Below, one piece after another: positions 1 through 12,306 of a DNA stretch of 64,000 nucleotides. The DNA comes from Clitopilus passeckerianus (lineage: Eukaryota > Basidiomycota > Agaricomycetes > Agaricales > Entolomataceae), in contig CALYLX010000094.1 of the NCBI GenBank assembly GCA_944990035.1, positions 1 to 64,000 of the forward strand. Reading direction: 5' to 3'. The notes under the pieces were generated by a model. The model was not told where the DNA came from, ran no database searches, and was given only the letters and a program-made list of their open reading frames with translations. The stretch's first letter is position 1; each line of letters opens with the position of its first letter. A program made the position numbers and the translations under genes.

Positions 1-59
1 TTGAGAACCAGATTTGAAATTCCTCGTCAATGTGACATTCGAACTTACCGCCGGATCAG

Positions 60-405
60 AGCTACCCTGATCTTCAACCTTTGTATGATGCGGCAAGGAG
101 TTATTTGGAGATACCCCAGAGGATAGATTTGCTGAACACACGGGTCGAGGTAATGCCACGATGGATCACTCCGTATGAAACCTATACTGATCGAATCAAT
201 CTGGCAGGTTCTACAAGACATGCTGCAGCTCCTGAAGGAGTCAGTTTCGAGCAAGCACTCCGAACGGCTGGAACAGATTGTCATTGTCTTGATCGGGATT
301 GAGATCGGTAAGTCGTCACTTATGCACCCTCTTTCGAAGCCAACCATTCGCCGAATAGTACTCGGTATCGTGACGATCTTGGTCGACCTCATGGCGTCAG
401 TGTAG
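60..405 (+). CDS. DUF155 / RMD1-like mitochondrial protein, 3' end only
   Basis: This is the last part of a gene that begins left of the window. Three exons can be read: about 60-149, 208-307 and 359-405, with introns 150-207 and 308-358 that have clean GT-AG ends. The joined reading has PDLQPLYDAARSYLEIPQRI, then DLLNTRVEVLQDMLQLLKES, and finally a hydrophobic stretch EIVLGIVTILVDLMASV before a TAG stop. This matches the C-terminus of the DUF155 family (yeast RMD1/RMD8, animal RMND1), where a helical hairpin is followed by one C-terminal membrane helix. The family is linked to mitochondrial translation (RMND1) or sporulation (yeast); the exact role here cannot be told from this fragment. An upstream intron probably ends at 59. 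The gene converges on SEC5. Confidence 0.82.
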
Positions 406-717
406 GAGTACCCCTTGTACCCTGTGGGCGCCACCAATTCCACGTCGATCGCATGTATGCCACAAGTGTGCCCCAATTGCGAAAGGCAATGATTTACTTG
501 GCCCAGCGTGCCTTGTGGACGTTGATCTTACCACGGAGTAGCAGAGTAGAGAAATACGGATAAGCCTATTGATTTATCAAATAAATAATTTACTACCTTC
601 TATCAAGTTTGATAGTTGAGAATTCCGCGATCAAGGTCTTTCACGGCAGGATAGATTGGCAGGTGATATGGTAGTATACATAGCTTGGTAAACATTCGCA
701 ACCAGTTCTATCTAGGC
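406..717. other. Intergenic, convergent 3' ends
   Basis: This AT-richer spacer lies between the stop of the DUF155 gene and the stop of SEC5. It presumably holds both 3' untranslated regions. No open frame with protein-like composition and no repeat was seen. Confidence 0.5.
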
Positions 718-3700
718 TTATTTCTTCTCGCTCTCGCGATCTCTTTCCCTCGGAGGTCGCGACGAGCTGTCCTTGTCCCTGTGACTCCTCGAGCTACTGC
801 TTGACTTCGTCTGCCTGAAGCAGAGGAACTCAATGCCGGTGGCTTTCCTTGTATCGCCCAGGATCTTCTGCACTCCCTTGAGGTTGCTTTGCAAATTCTC
901 ATCGCCTGGTCGTCGCGAGTATGCTTGGGATATCTTGTTGTATAGTTCTGAGAGGGTCTTCGCCGCCGTTGGTGTCACATAACGGCCGAGAGATTGATGC
1001 ATGAACTCCATTTCTAGCGTTGCCTGCAGGCCTGTGAGATTACAGATACGAGCAGAACTGTAGGTTGGCACGTACTCGAAGCATACCGCCCATGCCAAAT
1101 TTCTTGACCTGGCGGAAACATCTGAGGGCTTCAACAGCCAAGTCGTTTACAAGGGCGCTCATAATCCTATCGAGGAGAGGCTCCGCCACGCCAGTGATTT
1201 GTGCGTGGACTTCAACGAGGTACATCAAGGTCTTGTACATGTAAGGCCGAATCTCTGGACATTCTGGTCAGGGCTTGAAATCAATCTACATGCCGGAGGA
1301 CTGACCTGTTGGTTGAGGTGTTTCGTACCAATCCATCTCACTGTCGAGGACACCATTTCGGAGAAGGTCCATGGCAACCTTGGATTTGGGCTTCACATAG
1401 CCGTCGAACAGACTCTGGTCGAGCTTGTTGGCGACCTTGAGGAGGGACTGGTTTTCCTCAGCGATGGGCAGGCCGAACGCAGCCTCTAACTGCGCGAGCA
1501 TCGCCGGAATGAAAGCTTTGGTAAGGTGATTGAAGTTGGAGATCACGACTAGAGTCCTGGTATCCTGGAGTATCAAAATGTCAGTGACCATCCATCTTTT
1601 TCTCAGTGTAAAAGAAGTTCCAACCTTGTCACGGAGATCAACTAAATCTAGAGGGTTTGGCCCGGTAGGCTTAGCGAGAGGCTTTGGTGGAATCCGACCA
1701 GTGACAACCGGACTCTCGTTGGACGCAAGTAACACCAAGCCATCCAAGAATGCAAAGAGGGCATCGACAAACGCCCGAATAACTTTGGTGATAAATGTTT
1801 GTGGTATAGGATGTTGCTTTGAAGGCTTGGTAAGAGATGCGTTGATATCCACCCCTCCACAAAGCTTGAAGGCTACTGTCGTGAGATGGCGCTGAAATAG
1901 TTCCATTTGCTCCAAGTAGAACGTTGACGAGGGTTCGGACGGTATAGTCGTCCAGTTTTCAAGGTAATAAAACTTCTTGGCATCTAATAAAGACAACGTC
2001 AAAAAAATTTCCCGGATTAGCAAAGATTTCGACCGACCTCGTATCCAAGCTCCGACAAGCACATCCAAAAACCTCCACCGCACACTTTCCATCAGACCCT
2101 TCAAAGTACTGGTGACTTCTGGGCTGATCTCCAATGTGTTCAACTCGTTGACATTTTCCTGTACTTCGGAGAGTATTCTCAGCAAGTAGTGTGCTGTCGA
2201 GAGACTGTGGCAGTCGGAAGGAAGCAGGGCAGGTGCTGAGGGATCCTTAAGGTTGGGGGAGGACATGACAGTAACATCGGAAAGTTTGAAGAACTCGGAG
2301 ATGAGGGATACGTATAGCTTCACGATATCCAATGCCATGGTCCGACTCTGTGTGGGGCTGCGGCGAGAACCAGCGGTCGAAGCGTTGGGCTGTGGAAAGA
2401 TGAGTAACAAAGCTATAGAAGTAGTCGATTAAACCTCACCTTTCTGTATCGTCCATCCATGAAGTTCTTGGATATTTTCACAAAATTGGAGAGTGGCGAT
2501 ACCATCGTTTCCGAGATGTTCTTGATCATTTCCAGAATGGCTTGCCACACCGGCTCGGCAGTGGCTTTCGCTGTTGCGCCCTCCAATTAGTCCCGGCGCT
2601 GATTGTATGCATCAGTGTCTGACGCACCAACTATTACATCAGGCTGTTTGTATTCAAGTGCCAGCATTGCGTTCTGAAGTTCAGTGACCAAGAGCGGCGG
2701 AGAGGTACTTGTTTCAGGCTCTTGTTCACTGGCGAGCCTTTCAATCGTTACTAGAGCACGAAGTTGTTAGTTTGTCTGAGACACCCTAAAACAGCTTGAA
2801 AGAACCTACATTCAATCCCTTTCACGGATATCTGCTTGACTCGGTTCATCTCGGCCAGTATATGCTTGTGCTGGCTGTCAAAGTAGGTCCAGATACTCTC
2901 GTCACCGGTTTGTAAATCCAGTAGCACCCTGAAAGATGGGCTATAAGTCTAATCTATACAAGATATGTCCTGTCGTAGACACTGACTCGATGGTCTTTTC
3001 CTGATCTTCCAAAGTCCGGCTTGGGTCTTTCAACTGCGCCAGAAGACCATTCTTCATCTCTCCCATTGCCTTCTCCACACTCGCCCAGACTTTGTCAAGA
3101 ATTCGTTTCTGCTGTTGTTCCGCATTTGAGGACTGGCCCTCTTTCGTGGTGTTAATGGGTAGGAGCTGAGCAGGTCGGTCCATGAGTGTCTTGCCCTTCT
3201 TGTAATCTCGCATGGCAATATCGTATCGACCCTAGAAATTACAGTAAATCAGTAACCTGATTGCCATACAACCTGGTAAATGACTCACCGCTTCAACGCT
3301 TTCTATAATCAAACTCGGCAGATTGAAGAAGAACTTGGACCGCTCGAAAACGCCAAGGGTTGTGCGGAGCCTCTGAGCTTTGGAAGCATTTTCAAGGACG
3401 GGGAGAAGTAATTGATTGGCCTTTGTTGCACCCTCTGCAGGTAATTGTGTAAGGTCCTCGGAAAAGACAAAGGAAGTTAACGACGAACGTTTGAGGTGAT
3501 CTCTCAAGGGTTTGCTAGCATAATCTGCTTCACTGCTCAAAAGTCCTTCCGTCATTTCAGCATACAAAGCTACATGATACATCAGTACCTTCTCTCTTTG
3601 GTGCGCATATATATTACTCGTACCATCATTAGCAGCCTTGACGGCAACGAAGCGGTCAAAGTTCTCCTCTACGAGAATCCTGATTGCTTCACTCCTCGCA

Positions 3701-4200
3701 TCAATGCTTCTTTGTAAATGGTTTATCCCTACTGCCAGATCTTGATACGTCGCATTCGGGTGGACGGCTGAGAGGAAAGCTTTTGGGTCGAATGATTTCG
3801 AGGTTATGAGTACAGCCGCCTCTGCAGTGATCTTTTAGTAGCGCAGAGGCACGAGAGGGTTTAACATTGGCCTACTGGACTCCATATCCATATCCTTGAC
3901 ACTTATGGGAACACCGTCAGCTGTCAATTGAGAGCTAGATAGACAACTGAGGGTACGTACTTGATCTGTGCCCCCAACCCAAGAGGGTCACCTTCTCCAA
4001 GCCCGTCTGTGGAGGAACGAGTCAAGGCCCCTGCAACTGAATTCTCCAATTCATGATCTATATGCTCCCATTTACTATTTTGAAGTTATTGAGTACCCGC
4101 CATGGTTTTCAGAGAATCCCAGCTACCTTGGTCGTAACGAGGAGATGTTATATGCTTTTAAAAGAGTCGCTTCATCAACATCGAAATTCAGCCTCGGCAT
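718..4200 (-). CDS. SEC5: Exocyst complex component SEC5 (EXOC2)
   Basis: This is a subunit of the octameric exocyst, which tethers secretory vesicles to the plasma membrane. The gene has about a dozen short introns. The start ATG at 4200 gives MPRLNFDVDEATLLKAYNIS, followed after an intron by KWEHIDHELE and then GDPLGLGAQIK. The middle contains KRILDKVWASVEKAMGEMK and DQEKTIES, the conserved Sec5 coiled-coil segment. The large exon 1286-2410 carries WRFLDVLVGAWIRGR and the helical-rod region. The last exons read MDWYETPQ, then YKTLMYLVEVHAQITGVAEP, then ATLEMEFMHQSLGRYVTP and GIEFLCFRQTK, and end in a basic, serine-rich tail. Length and order fit fungal Sec5, which lacks the animal N-terminal IPT/TIG domain. 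I chose the 4200 start because the ATG at about 4287 reaches a stop after 23 codons. Confidence 0.88.
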
Positions 4201-4570
4201 ACGTCTTCAAGCTTCAAGTCAATAGAGGGAAGAGGTATCGGACGCGTTGCGCTTCCTCGCGTCGCAGTTCGAGATGAAGTGGTCGCCCATGTTTGTGCTT
4301 GCTTGATCTTGGAGGCAATGCGGAGGGCAACCTTCAAGACGACCAGCAAACGCTTGTACTAGGTGACCAATCCAACGTTAGGTTCTAACCACGTGCATTG
4401 AATGTAATCCATGAACTATCATTATTATCGTATTCTAAGTATAGTCAACACCGGAAGACAACGCGTTCCAGGGAAATCAGTAGGCATCAGAGTAAATAGC
4501 AATAAAACCACAGTCATCAGTCCTCATATAACCAAAAATCTAAGTTCCCCAACCTGCGTTCGATAGGGAT
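4201..4570. other. Intergenic: SEC5 promoter side and hydroxylase 3' end
   Basis: This spacer separates two minus-strand genes. It contains AT-rich stretches near 4400-4560 that fit the 3' untranslated region of the hydroxylase-side transcript and the upstream region of SEC5. A short ATG-initiated frame near 4287 ends after 23 codons and could be an upstream ORF in the SEC5 leader. Nothing else is recognisable. Confidence 0.4.
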
Positions 4571-5927
4571 TTAAAGGGTTGACTTCATGGGCAACACGGT
4601 GTTGAAGGCGACATCCCAAATTTTGCCTGAAGAGGGGTAAGTTGGCATTCTATCATGTGTAGAAAGTGAGGAAACGTACTAGTGACACCAAATCCAAGGT
4701 CGAAGTTCTTATAGTGGTGAGCAAGATGATACTTCTTCATCTCCCGCATATACTGAGGGAGCTTGGTGTGGTGCAGGGCGTAATGCATACAGTCGTAGAG
4801 AATGTCTGTTTGAAATAGTGTTAGAATTGAGAACAACAGGCAAGATGATAAAGAACATACAAAATGTGAATGCTCCTGAGATGACACCGTTTGCCATGGC
4901 AGTCGGAAAGATAAGGTACGCCAACCGCGTCATGGGTGTTTGGAGAACGAAGAACATGAGAGGAGGCATGACGAGCCTGAGCCTATCCATGGGCAAGTAA
5001 TGGTGGACGCCGTGGATCAAGAAGTGTAAGGTCAGGAATGCCGGGGTGTCGGGGAGGATCCCATCCATGTGGAACAAGAACCTGTGGAAGATGTACTCCA
5101 ACAAAGTCCAGATGAGGCATCCCAAGGCGAAGCAGGCAAACGTCTTCGCGTATGCGTCAGCAGTGACCTTCGCAAGCAGAGTCGTGTCCAGAGGAGCGAG
5201 GAAGTTTGAAATGGCGTTGAATAGGGCCTTCTGCGAATCCGGGCCCAAGGGCAGAGAGGATGGGAGTGCAGGAGGAAGAGGGCCGGTGAATTGATGAAGG
5301 GAGCGCAGGAAGAGATAGCTTGCAATGGGGCCCCAGAAGAGAGGGACCACGTACCACACAGTACGTGTGAACATTTCCATCCAGGCTGGGCCGAAGAATC
5401 GAGCTGGCTCGCTCAAATGGCGGGGTTGATGAACTTGTTGAAGGTAGTAGGATTTGCTAAAAGAACACAGGTTTGGAACATGCGCTAATGCATAGAATAT
5501 TAGGAAAGACTGACCTGAAATTTCCCTCCCACATCTGCCTCATCAAAGGTCGCCTCAGATCCAAAAACTCGTTTTTCTCGAAGTCCCTCGCCTGGTCAGT
5601 ATCGTCAGGATGGAAGTCATCTGGCGCTTCCCAGTCATCGCTGACTGTCACCTCCCCGGCTCCCAACCTTCCAACTACATATTCATCCAACATATCGTAA
5701 GCCGACTCTGAATGTTCGTGCTCCAAGGGATCCTTCATGACATCGCCGAGATCCTTGCCGGCATGAGCCAGAATGAGATCGTCTCCGCCGGGATGATCAT
5801 TTAAGAATGAGGTGACATTGTACACCTTTCCATTTCGCGAGATCCAGCAGTCAGAAGAAGTGTTGTGTGCGGCGACATCCTCGTCGGTGAAGATGACGAG
5901 ACGCTTGGTCATTCCAACTTTCGACAT
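4571..5927 (-). CDS. SCS7: Fatty acid 2-hydroxylase / ceramide hydroxylase (Scs7/FA2H)
   Basis: This ER membrane di-iron enzyme 2-hydroxylates the very-long-chain fatty acid of ceramides. The N-terminus, about residues 10-85, is a cytochrome b5 domain with the haem-binding HPGGDD motif (FLNDHPGGDDLILAHAGKD). After an acidic linker come hydrophobic segments, then the histidine boxes of the fatty-acid hydroxylase superfamily: HRFLFHMD, HFLIHGVHHYLPMD, HYALHH and HLAHHYKNFDLGFGVTS. The last exon, 4571-4623, follows a 53-base intron and reads KIWDVAFNTVLPMKSTL. The fused b5-plus-hydroxylase layout and length match Scs7 and FA2H. The start is at 5927; a second in-frame Met five codons later is equally possible. 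All the expected histidine motifs are present, so the enzyme looks active. Confidence 0.93.
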
Positions 5928-6371
5928 GGTTGGTTTACTCGTTATAACTCGGCTTTCTTGACGCGAGCGACGTAGCTACTCTTCAATGGGTTTGAAGGCT
6001 GTGAGGTGGAAGAAAGTCGGTGTCGCAACCGCAGTTTAAGAGCTAACAACGGAGTTGGTCGCAGAGTCGGTCTCGCCACTTTTTCAGGCTTGGGCGTCGG
6101 CTCGCGATGATCATGTGATCACCTTATTGACACAAATTGCTTTTGTCAGCGTATAAACGGGAAGAGGTCAGGGCGCTTCGGGACTGTCTCTGGACGCCAA
6201 TCTAGGCAAGGCTATGGGGTGCGAGGGATAAAAGCCCAGTCTTCAATATGAGGACCCTCGAATACAGCTAATTACAGAATTGCAGTCAATACCTTTGCTC
6301 AAACACATGACAGTGTTGGTTTCAACTATTCGGGGCAGCAAGACAACGAAGTTGGGTTTGAGGCCTGAGGC
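5928..6371. other. Promoter region of the 2-hydroxylase gene
   Basis: This is the upstream region of the minus-strand hydroxylase. It contains a GTATAAAC element near 6150 on the plus strand and no coding sequence that I can support. The right end grades into the ankyrin relic. Confidence 0.4.
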
Positions 6372-6770
6372 CGCACCCCGCTTGTACTTGCGGTGGCCTA
6401 TGGATGTAATTCTGTGGTCCAATTGCTGCTCCAGCTTGTCGATGTGGACGCCAACAGCCAGGACGACAATGGCGACACAGCACTCACATGTGGCGCACAA
6501 GACGGACACATATCAATAGTACATCACCTCCTTCAGCATCCCACGGTTGATGTCAATATCCGAAACAAAGAAGGTCGAACGGCGCTTTCAACGGCATCTG
6601 ACAAACTGAGGCTTGTTGAGCACGATCCACCGAAAACAGAATCGGAGGCCTTCGACACGGTCTAAGCCTTACTCGGACGAGGCGACGTAGATGTTAATCG
6701 AGTCGACAATGAGGGAAAGTCGCCGTTACATTATGCCCTGCAGGATCCATTAATTATCGCTGCTGTAAGT
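6372..6770 (+). pseudogene. Ankyrin-repeat gene relic with in-frame stops
   Basis: One frame reads about four ankyrin repeats: RTPLVLAVAYGCNSVVQLLL, then NGDTALTCGAQDGHISIVHH, then DVNIRNKEGRTALSTAS, and after a TAA stop at 6663-6665 it continues in the same frame as DVDVNRVDNEGKSPLHYALQ. The frame is also closed upstream by a TGA just before the first repeat. Ankyrin repeats are protein-binding modules and are abundant in agaric NACHT and other signalling proteins. No start codon with an intact N-terminus and no partner domain are visible, so this looks like a decayed fragment. A short intact protein from the ATG at 6393 to the stop at 6665 cannot be excluded, but it would hold only two or three repeats. 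Confidence 0.6.
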
Positions 6771-7267
6771 ATTCGCTTCCCTGGCTAACGCTAACTAAGT
6801 CATGAAAGCGACAAAATGTTGCAGAGAGCATGCTTTAAGAAACGGATAACCAACCGTGGCCGTCCGTTTGCCCAAAAGGAAGCCGGTGAAACAAGCAAGG
6901 CCAAATAATGGGTGAGAGAGTCCCTCAAGAGTCCCTCATCTTGCCCTCATCTCTATCGATTGACGGAGTTGTGGCAGACTCTTTCGACGTTTTAAATAAC
7001 GGTTTCTCTATGACCAACCACTGCAGCTCAGAATATACAATTCCGATACAATACAAATCTCAGTTTCTTTACTTCCTTCAGTCGGTCACGAGCTTCTCAG
7101 TCTTCTCTCTGGCCGTTCTTGGAGCATAGCGATGGATGTGACCAGTCAGCTGAACGTCCTATGACGCTTCATCTCAGAACAGCTCAACGCTCATCTCCAT
7201 CCTCACTTCAGAGCTGGTATAAAAAGAAACTAGCCAACGGATCTCTCGACACTAAACTGAGAGCCCA
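6771..7267. other. Upstream region of the DHA kinase gene
   Basis: No further ankyrin repeat and no other recognisable coding sequence was seen here. The right end contains the TATA-like element of the kinase gene. Confidence 0.4.
7218..7225 (+). promoter_or_regulatory. TATA-like element of DHA kinase
   Basis: TATAAAAA lies about 45 bases before the kinase start codon at 7268, with no ATG in between. Position and sequence fit a core promoter TATA box. The transcription start has not been determined. Confidence 0.5.
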
Positions 7268-9373
7268 ATGTCGACAAAGCACCTGTTCAACTCTTCCGAT
7301 GGCCTTGTGCTGAAATCACTTAGAGGAGCAGTTGCTTCGAATCCATCCCTTTCCCTGTGGGTTCCCTTTCGCCCATACTCGCATTATCATTACTTACCCT
7401 TGCGTAGACATACGCCGTCCAAGTCCCTTTACATCAAACCAGAGGAGGTTGCCCACACCCAGGCCAAGGTGGCAGTCGTTTCCGGCGGCGGCGCTGGACA
7501 TGAACCCGCTCATTCAGGTTATACCGGTCGAGGCATGTTAGCTGCTTCTGTCTCAGGGGACATCTTCGCGAGCCCCAGTGCGAAGCAGATCCTTCAAACA
7601 ATCTGGCTCGCTTCATGTTCCGGAGCATCCACCTATCCACCGCCAGCTTCCAGCTCCAGCACTGAGGTTGTCATAGCGGGAAACAGTCAAAAACCGGTTC
7701 TGGTGATTATAAACAACTATACCGGTGACCGGCTCAATTTTGGCTTGGCGATCGAGAAGGCCAGAGCTCACAACGTCGATATTGAGGGTATTGTCGTTGC
7801 GGATGATGTCTCGCTTTTCCGTCCCCCTTCATCTGGCTCTGACAACAAATCGAGAGCAAGTAAAGTCGGAGCCCGTGGTCTTGGCGCCAATGTCCTCGTC
7901 TGCAAGCTCCTTGGAGCCGCAGCTGAATGTGGTCGTTCACTTCGTGAACTCAAAGCCATTGGAGATGCCGTTGTCGAAAATCTTGCCAGTGTGGGAGTGG
8001 GTCTGGAACATTGCCATGTTCCTGGCCGGTCGGAAGGAGACGGCGGAGGACTCATGGGAGTTGAGGAATGTGAAATTGGGTTGGGCTTGCACAATGAACC
8101 TGGAGCATTCAGAAAGCCGCTCCATTCTGCTGAAGAGGTTATCAGCGAGATGTTGGGACTAATCTTGAGGGCGAAGAAGGGGTTTTGGAAGGTAGATGGG
8201 AAAGATGAGGAAGAATATGTGTTGTTTATCAATAACCTTGGGGGGATGTCCCCGCTCGAAATGGGTGGGATCGTGGAGGAGGTTCTCAACCAACTAGGTT
8301 CGTGTTCCCTGACTTTCACCGCATACACTCAGCTAATGGGTGTTTGGCTTTAGAAACGAAAGCAATCAGACCAGCCCGAATCTATGCTTCGACATATATG
8401 ACATCCCTCAATGCACCGGGATTTTCTATATCTCTACTGAATCTTTCCTCCACTGTTTCGAAACTCGAAACGAAGGAAGTCAAGGTCGAAGACCTGAAAG
8501 CATACCTGGACCATCCAACGGATGCCACCGCATGGGTTGGCGCCAGATCATGGCCCTCCCATTCCGACCTGTATTCCCATCCCCAACATACTGATGCCCC
8601 GGAAACGATCACAGTAAATTCACCCAAACCTCAAGGTGGCGATCCAAAGTTTAACAAGGCATGCATGCCAAAGGAACTCCAGGTTCAGTATTCCAAAGCC
8701 ATCAAGATGGCATGCCAGGAGGTCGTCAGAGTTGAGGCGGATCTAACGAAGTGGGACACAGAGATGGGAGACGGTGACTGCGGAGAGACTTTTGCCAATG
8801 GTGCAAAAGCTATCCTTGGATCTACCGATAGCTTGAGCCAAGAGGGAGGATCCGTAGGGGAACTGATTGGACGAGTCGGAGATATCTTAGAGGATAACAT
8901 GGGCGGAACCATTGGTGCCCGTATGCTCATTCCCTTTGCTGTTTGTTTCGCAATTGTGCTTACAAGCTGTGCTGACAGTATTTGCTATCTTCTTCACTGC
9001 GCTATGTTCATCCATGAAATCCATTCTGAACCGGGAGTCACGAACTGAACCGACGACGAAGGATTGGGCGCAAGTAGTCCAATCTGGTCTTGAAGCCCTG
9101 AATAGGCACACTCTCGCGCAGCTAGGTGACCGCACGTTGATTGACTCCCTAGTCCCGTTTTCCCGTTCGCTTTTGGGAGGGGACACGTTCTCGGATGCCG
9201 TTCAGAAAGCTAGGGAGGGTGGGCAGAGTACGAGGAAACTACGGCCTGTTCTTGGGAGGGCTGCGTATGTTGGGTGTAGCGAAGAGGAGGGGAAGGAGGT
9301 TGATCTACCGCCAGATCCAGGTGCTATGGGTGTTGTTGCTATCTTGGAAGGTCTAGCCGGGCCGACAGGATAA
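7268..9373 (+). CDS. DAK1: Dihydroxyacetone kinase
   Basis: This ATP-dependent kinase converts dihydroxyacetone (and glyceraldehyde) to the phosphate. It detoxifies dihydroxyacetone and feeds glycerol carbon into glycolysis in the cytosol. There are four exons, with introns 7357-7407, 8298-8353 and 8921-8978. The N-terminal DhaK domain starts MSTKHLFNSSDGLVLKSLRG and has the substrate-binding VVSGGGAGHEPAHSGYTGRG, SGDIFASPS and the loop with NYTGDRLNFGLA. The DhaK histidine that binds substrate is in the GHEPAHSG motif. The C-terminal DhaL domain has the ATP/Mg-binding signature TEMGDGDCGETFANGAKAIL and, later, MGGTIGALFAIFFTAL across the last intron. The single-chain DhaK-DhaL layout is that of eukaryotic DAKs. 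A TATA-like box precedes it. Nothing suggests inactivation. Confidence 0.94.
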
Positions 9374-9518
9374 ATTACGCGTTTAATAGTTGTGTAGGAT
9401 CAAGGACTGTAGGGACGTCAAACCTTCTCACCGACAGCACAGATACACGATCAGAATAATCCTTGAATTTAAACTCGTGAGATGGATGTTCCAAGGTAGA
9501 TGGGTACTCCAACAGAAC

Positions 9519-12025
9519 TCAAGCTCGCGCTACGCGTCCAACATCTTTCTCCGCCATTTCCTTGCTCCATTTCCTCAAGATGTGCTTCATGACCTTCCCG
9601 CTAGCGGTCTTTGGCAGCTCGCTCGGAGCACCTTCTTCACCCAAGAACCATATCCACCCTGGTGCATTCTGTGCCCAAACAATACTTGAGCTCGTGTTCC
9701 GATCCACTCGAATTAGACGTTAACTGACCTGAGGGTTCATCTCCTTCACCACCCATTTCCGTATCTCCTCCCGGCTAGTGTTCGTCCCAGGTTTCCTCAC
9801 AATCCAAGCACCGACAACTTCGCCATATTTCTGATCTGGTACGCTCACTGCTGCAGCTTCCACGATGGTTTGAAGGGAGGTTAAAGTGTTCTCGATTTGC
9901 ACTGGGAAGAGATTCTCTCCACCTCGGATGATAAGGTCTTTCATTCGTCCAACGACTGTGCGGGTCAGAGTTGAGATATTTCAGTAACCCAGAGACTCGT
10001 GGGGAGGAGGAATACGTACTTTTGAGATATCCTTCTTCATCCATAATAGCTTCATCACCTGTGTGCATCCAGAGGGTTCCATGTTCATCTTTCTTCATTG
10101 CTTGATTGGTGTGCTCCTCATCTTCCCAGTACCTAATAGCGAGGGTTAGTGAGTAGAAGCCTGTAACGCAGCTGTGGGTCACGCCTACCCTTTCTGCAAC
10201 AGATACCCGGTAACGATGAGTTCTCCTGGTGTATTCACCGGAACAACATTTCCTGCTGGGTCGATAACCTTGGCTTTGACATGTGGTTGGACTTTGCCAA
10301 CGGTTTCGACCCGTTTGATGATTGGGTCTGAAGGGACAGTTTGGAAGGAGACAGGCGAGGTTTCCGCTAGTTGGGGGGACATGCGTGAGTGGGCAGCTTT
10401 CACCATTCGACAATTATGAGAAACCCACTCATTCCATATGCATTGGTAAGCTCAGAAAGCCCAAGTCTGTCTATGAGTTTCTTCATCAGATCGATCGGTA
10501 TTGGAGAGCCGGCGGCAATCCCAGTCCTACGAAGGGCGTATCAGAGATGAACAGCGAAAATGAGACGTTAACCGAGCTAACCTCAGAGCTCTGGTATCTA
10601 GTTCTTCGCCTTTCTCCCTCCTCTTCTCAAACTCTGACAAGACTCCCAGGAAGTGGGTAGGTACTCCATGTAACGCAGTACATTTCTCTTGAACAACAGC
10701 GTCTACAATTGACTTGGGGTCATAGACTTCTGATGGATATACGATGCAGGAGCCATGAGTCCAAGCTGCGAGGTTCCCTAAGACGAGGCCAAAACAGTGG
10801 AAAAGGGGTGGAGCGTTGCCTGAGGCATATGGAGTAAGTAAACATACAAATAAATGAGTGAATAAAGCCCACAGAGGATATCTTTCGGGGTCATGTGCAT
10901 GCATCTTCCAATGAAGCGTGCATTGTTCAAAAGATTGGAATGAGTGAGCTAAATGTAAGGTAGTCAGTTCATGTCAAAAGAAACGGAGCCTTGACTTACC
11001 GAAACAGCTTTAGGTGCACCAGTAGTTCCACTACAGAGAAAATATGTTCAGTAATAGCTCAGATTATCCGACAACTTGAACCAGCGCCCACCTTGTAAAT
11101 TGCAGATTGATCACCTCATCCTTCTTCAGGCCAGCCGAGAGTTCTTTCTGCATCCTACTCTCCCGACCTCCGTCTCTCCACAGAATAATTTCGCGCCAGT
11201 CAATTGTGCTCTTGATCCCCAACTTGTCGGCTTGACTCAAGAATTCTCCAGAGTAGTCGACAACAATCAAGTTCTTCAGATCTGGTAGGGCAGCTTCTTG
11301 TATGTTCCCTGGAGCCGAGTTGCGCAGATCCGGAAGAGCAGAAGAGAGCATCTCGACATACGCGGAGGTACGGATCCTAGGGACTACGAAGAGGTGCTTG
11401 ACACCCACGAGCCTCAGAGTGTTGATCTATGTCAAGTTCAGACAAGAGCATGGCATCAGGAAAAGAAAGCTTACTAGCTCAGGTGTCCGATAAGCTGGAT
11501 TGACAGTGACGAGAATGGCGCCGATATGTGCACACGCCCATTGTAACATAGCATAGGCACTGTTTGGGTGGCCCGAACCACATTAGCTTCATGCACACCT
11601 GGAAGATGTAAAATGGACAGAACCAACCTGTTATTCCCCATAATCACAGCTACACGATCACCCTTCCTGACTCCCATTCCCAACAGTCCTCTTGCCAGGG
11701 CATTGATATGCCTATCGAGTTCCTCAAAGTCCCATGCCAGATGGGTCGTCACTCCAAGGTTCTTCGAAGCAGGTCCGTTGTGGGCTCGAGGTCGTTCGTT
11801 CCTACAAATAAGGGCAGATCTCGTCGAGTGCTTCCCCAATATCTCGGAAGTGAAGTATTCTGAGAGTGTTCTCGTTTCGAGTGGGGGTTCGAGAGGTCCT
11901 TGGACAGAGGATTGTGTTAACAAGGTCCGTATGAGGACTTTGTTTGCCTTGGCTCGCTGGAAAGCCGATGCCCTTGCGGCGCGTGCTGTAGGTACGAGAC
12001 GTGCATAGTTCATGGGAGATGTCAA
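9519..12025 (-). CDS. AMP-forming acyl-CoA synthetase (ACSF2-like)
   Basis: This member of the ANL superfamily activates a fatty or related carboxylic acid to its CoA thioester via an acyl-adenylate. The N-terminus (MTSPMNYARLVPTARAARAS, rich in Arg, Ser and Ala without acidic residues) looks like a mitochondrial presequence. It is followed by WDFEELDRHINALARGLLGM and RKGDRVAVIMGNN. The P-loop exon near 11007-11034 reads GTTGAPKAVS. Further motifs are the segment PLFHCFGLVLGNLAAW, GELIVTGY, HTGDEAIMDEEGYLK, DLIIRGGENLFPVQIEN and the C-terminal catalytic-lysine segment LPKTASGKVMKHILRKWSKE. The RGGENLFP motif is typical of medium-chain and ACSF2-type ligases. There are many short introns. The start could be Met-5 instead. 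The substrate cannot be told from sequence alone. Confidence 0.88.
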
Positions 12026-12306
12026 GGAAGAATCATGCGAGGCGAGAGTTCCATCGTCGGTTCAGAATCATCGTCAAATGCCATGACAGGAGTCTCCAAA
12101 CGGGGTTGATCCGATACACACACGGGAGCAAATGAGTTTGGTGACCGTTTCAGCCGGATACCTAGGCCAAAGTACATGGGATTGGGCGTATTATCATTAG
12201 GTATAATCTAGTCTAGGTTGAGTGTGTATATCTGCTGAAGTCTATTAAGTAGGCTAGGAAGCATAGAAAAATAGTTTAGGGCTCTAAGCGAGCAGCGGCC
12301 GTTCAT

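Noticed and set aside
7434..8328. Long antisense frames inside the DHA kinase gene
   Set aside because: They mirror the codon bias of a well-supported kinase on the plus strand.
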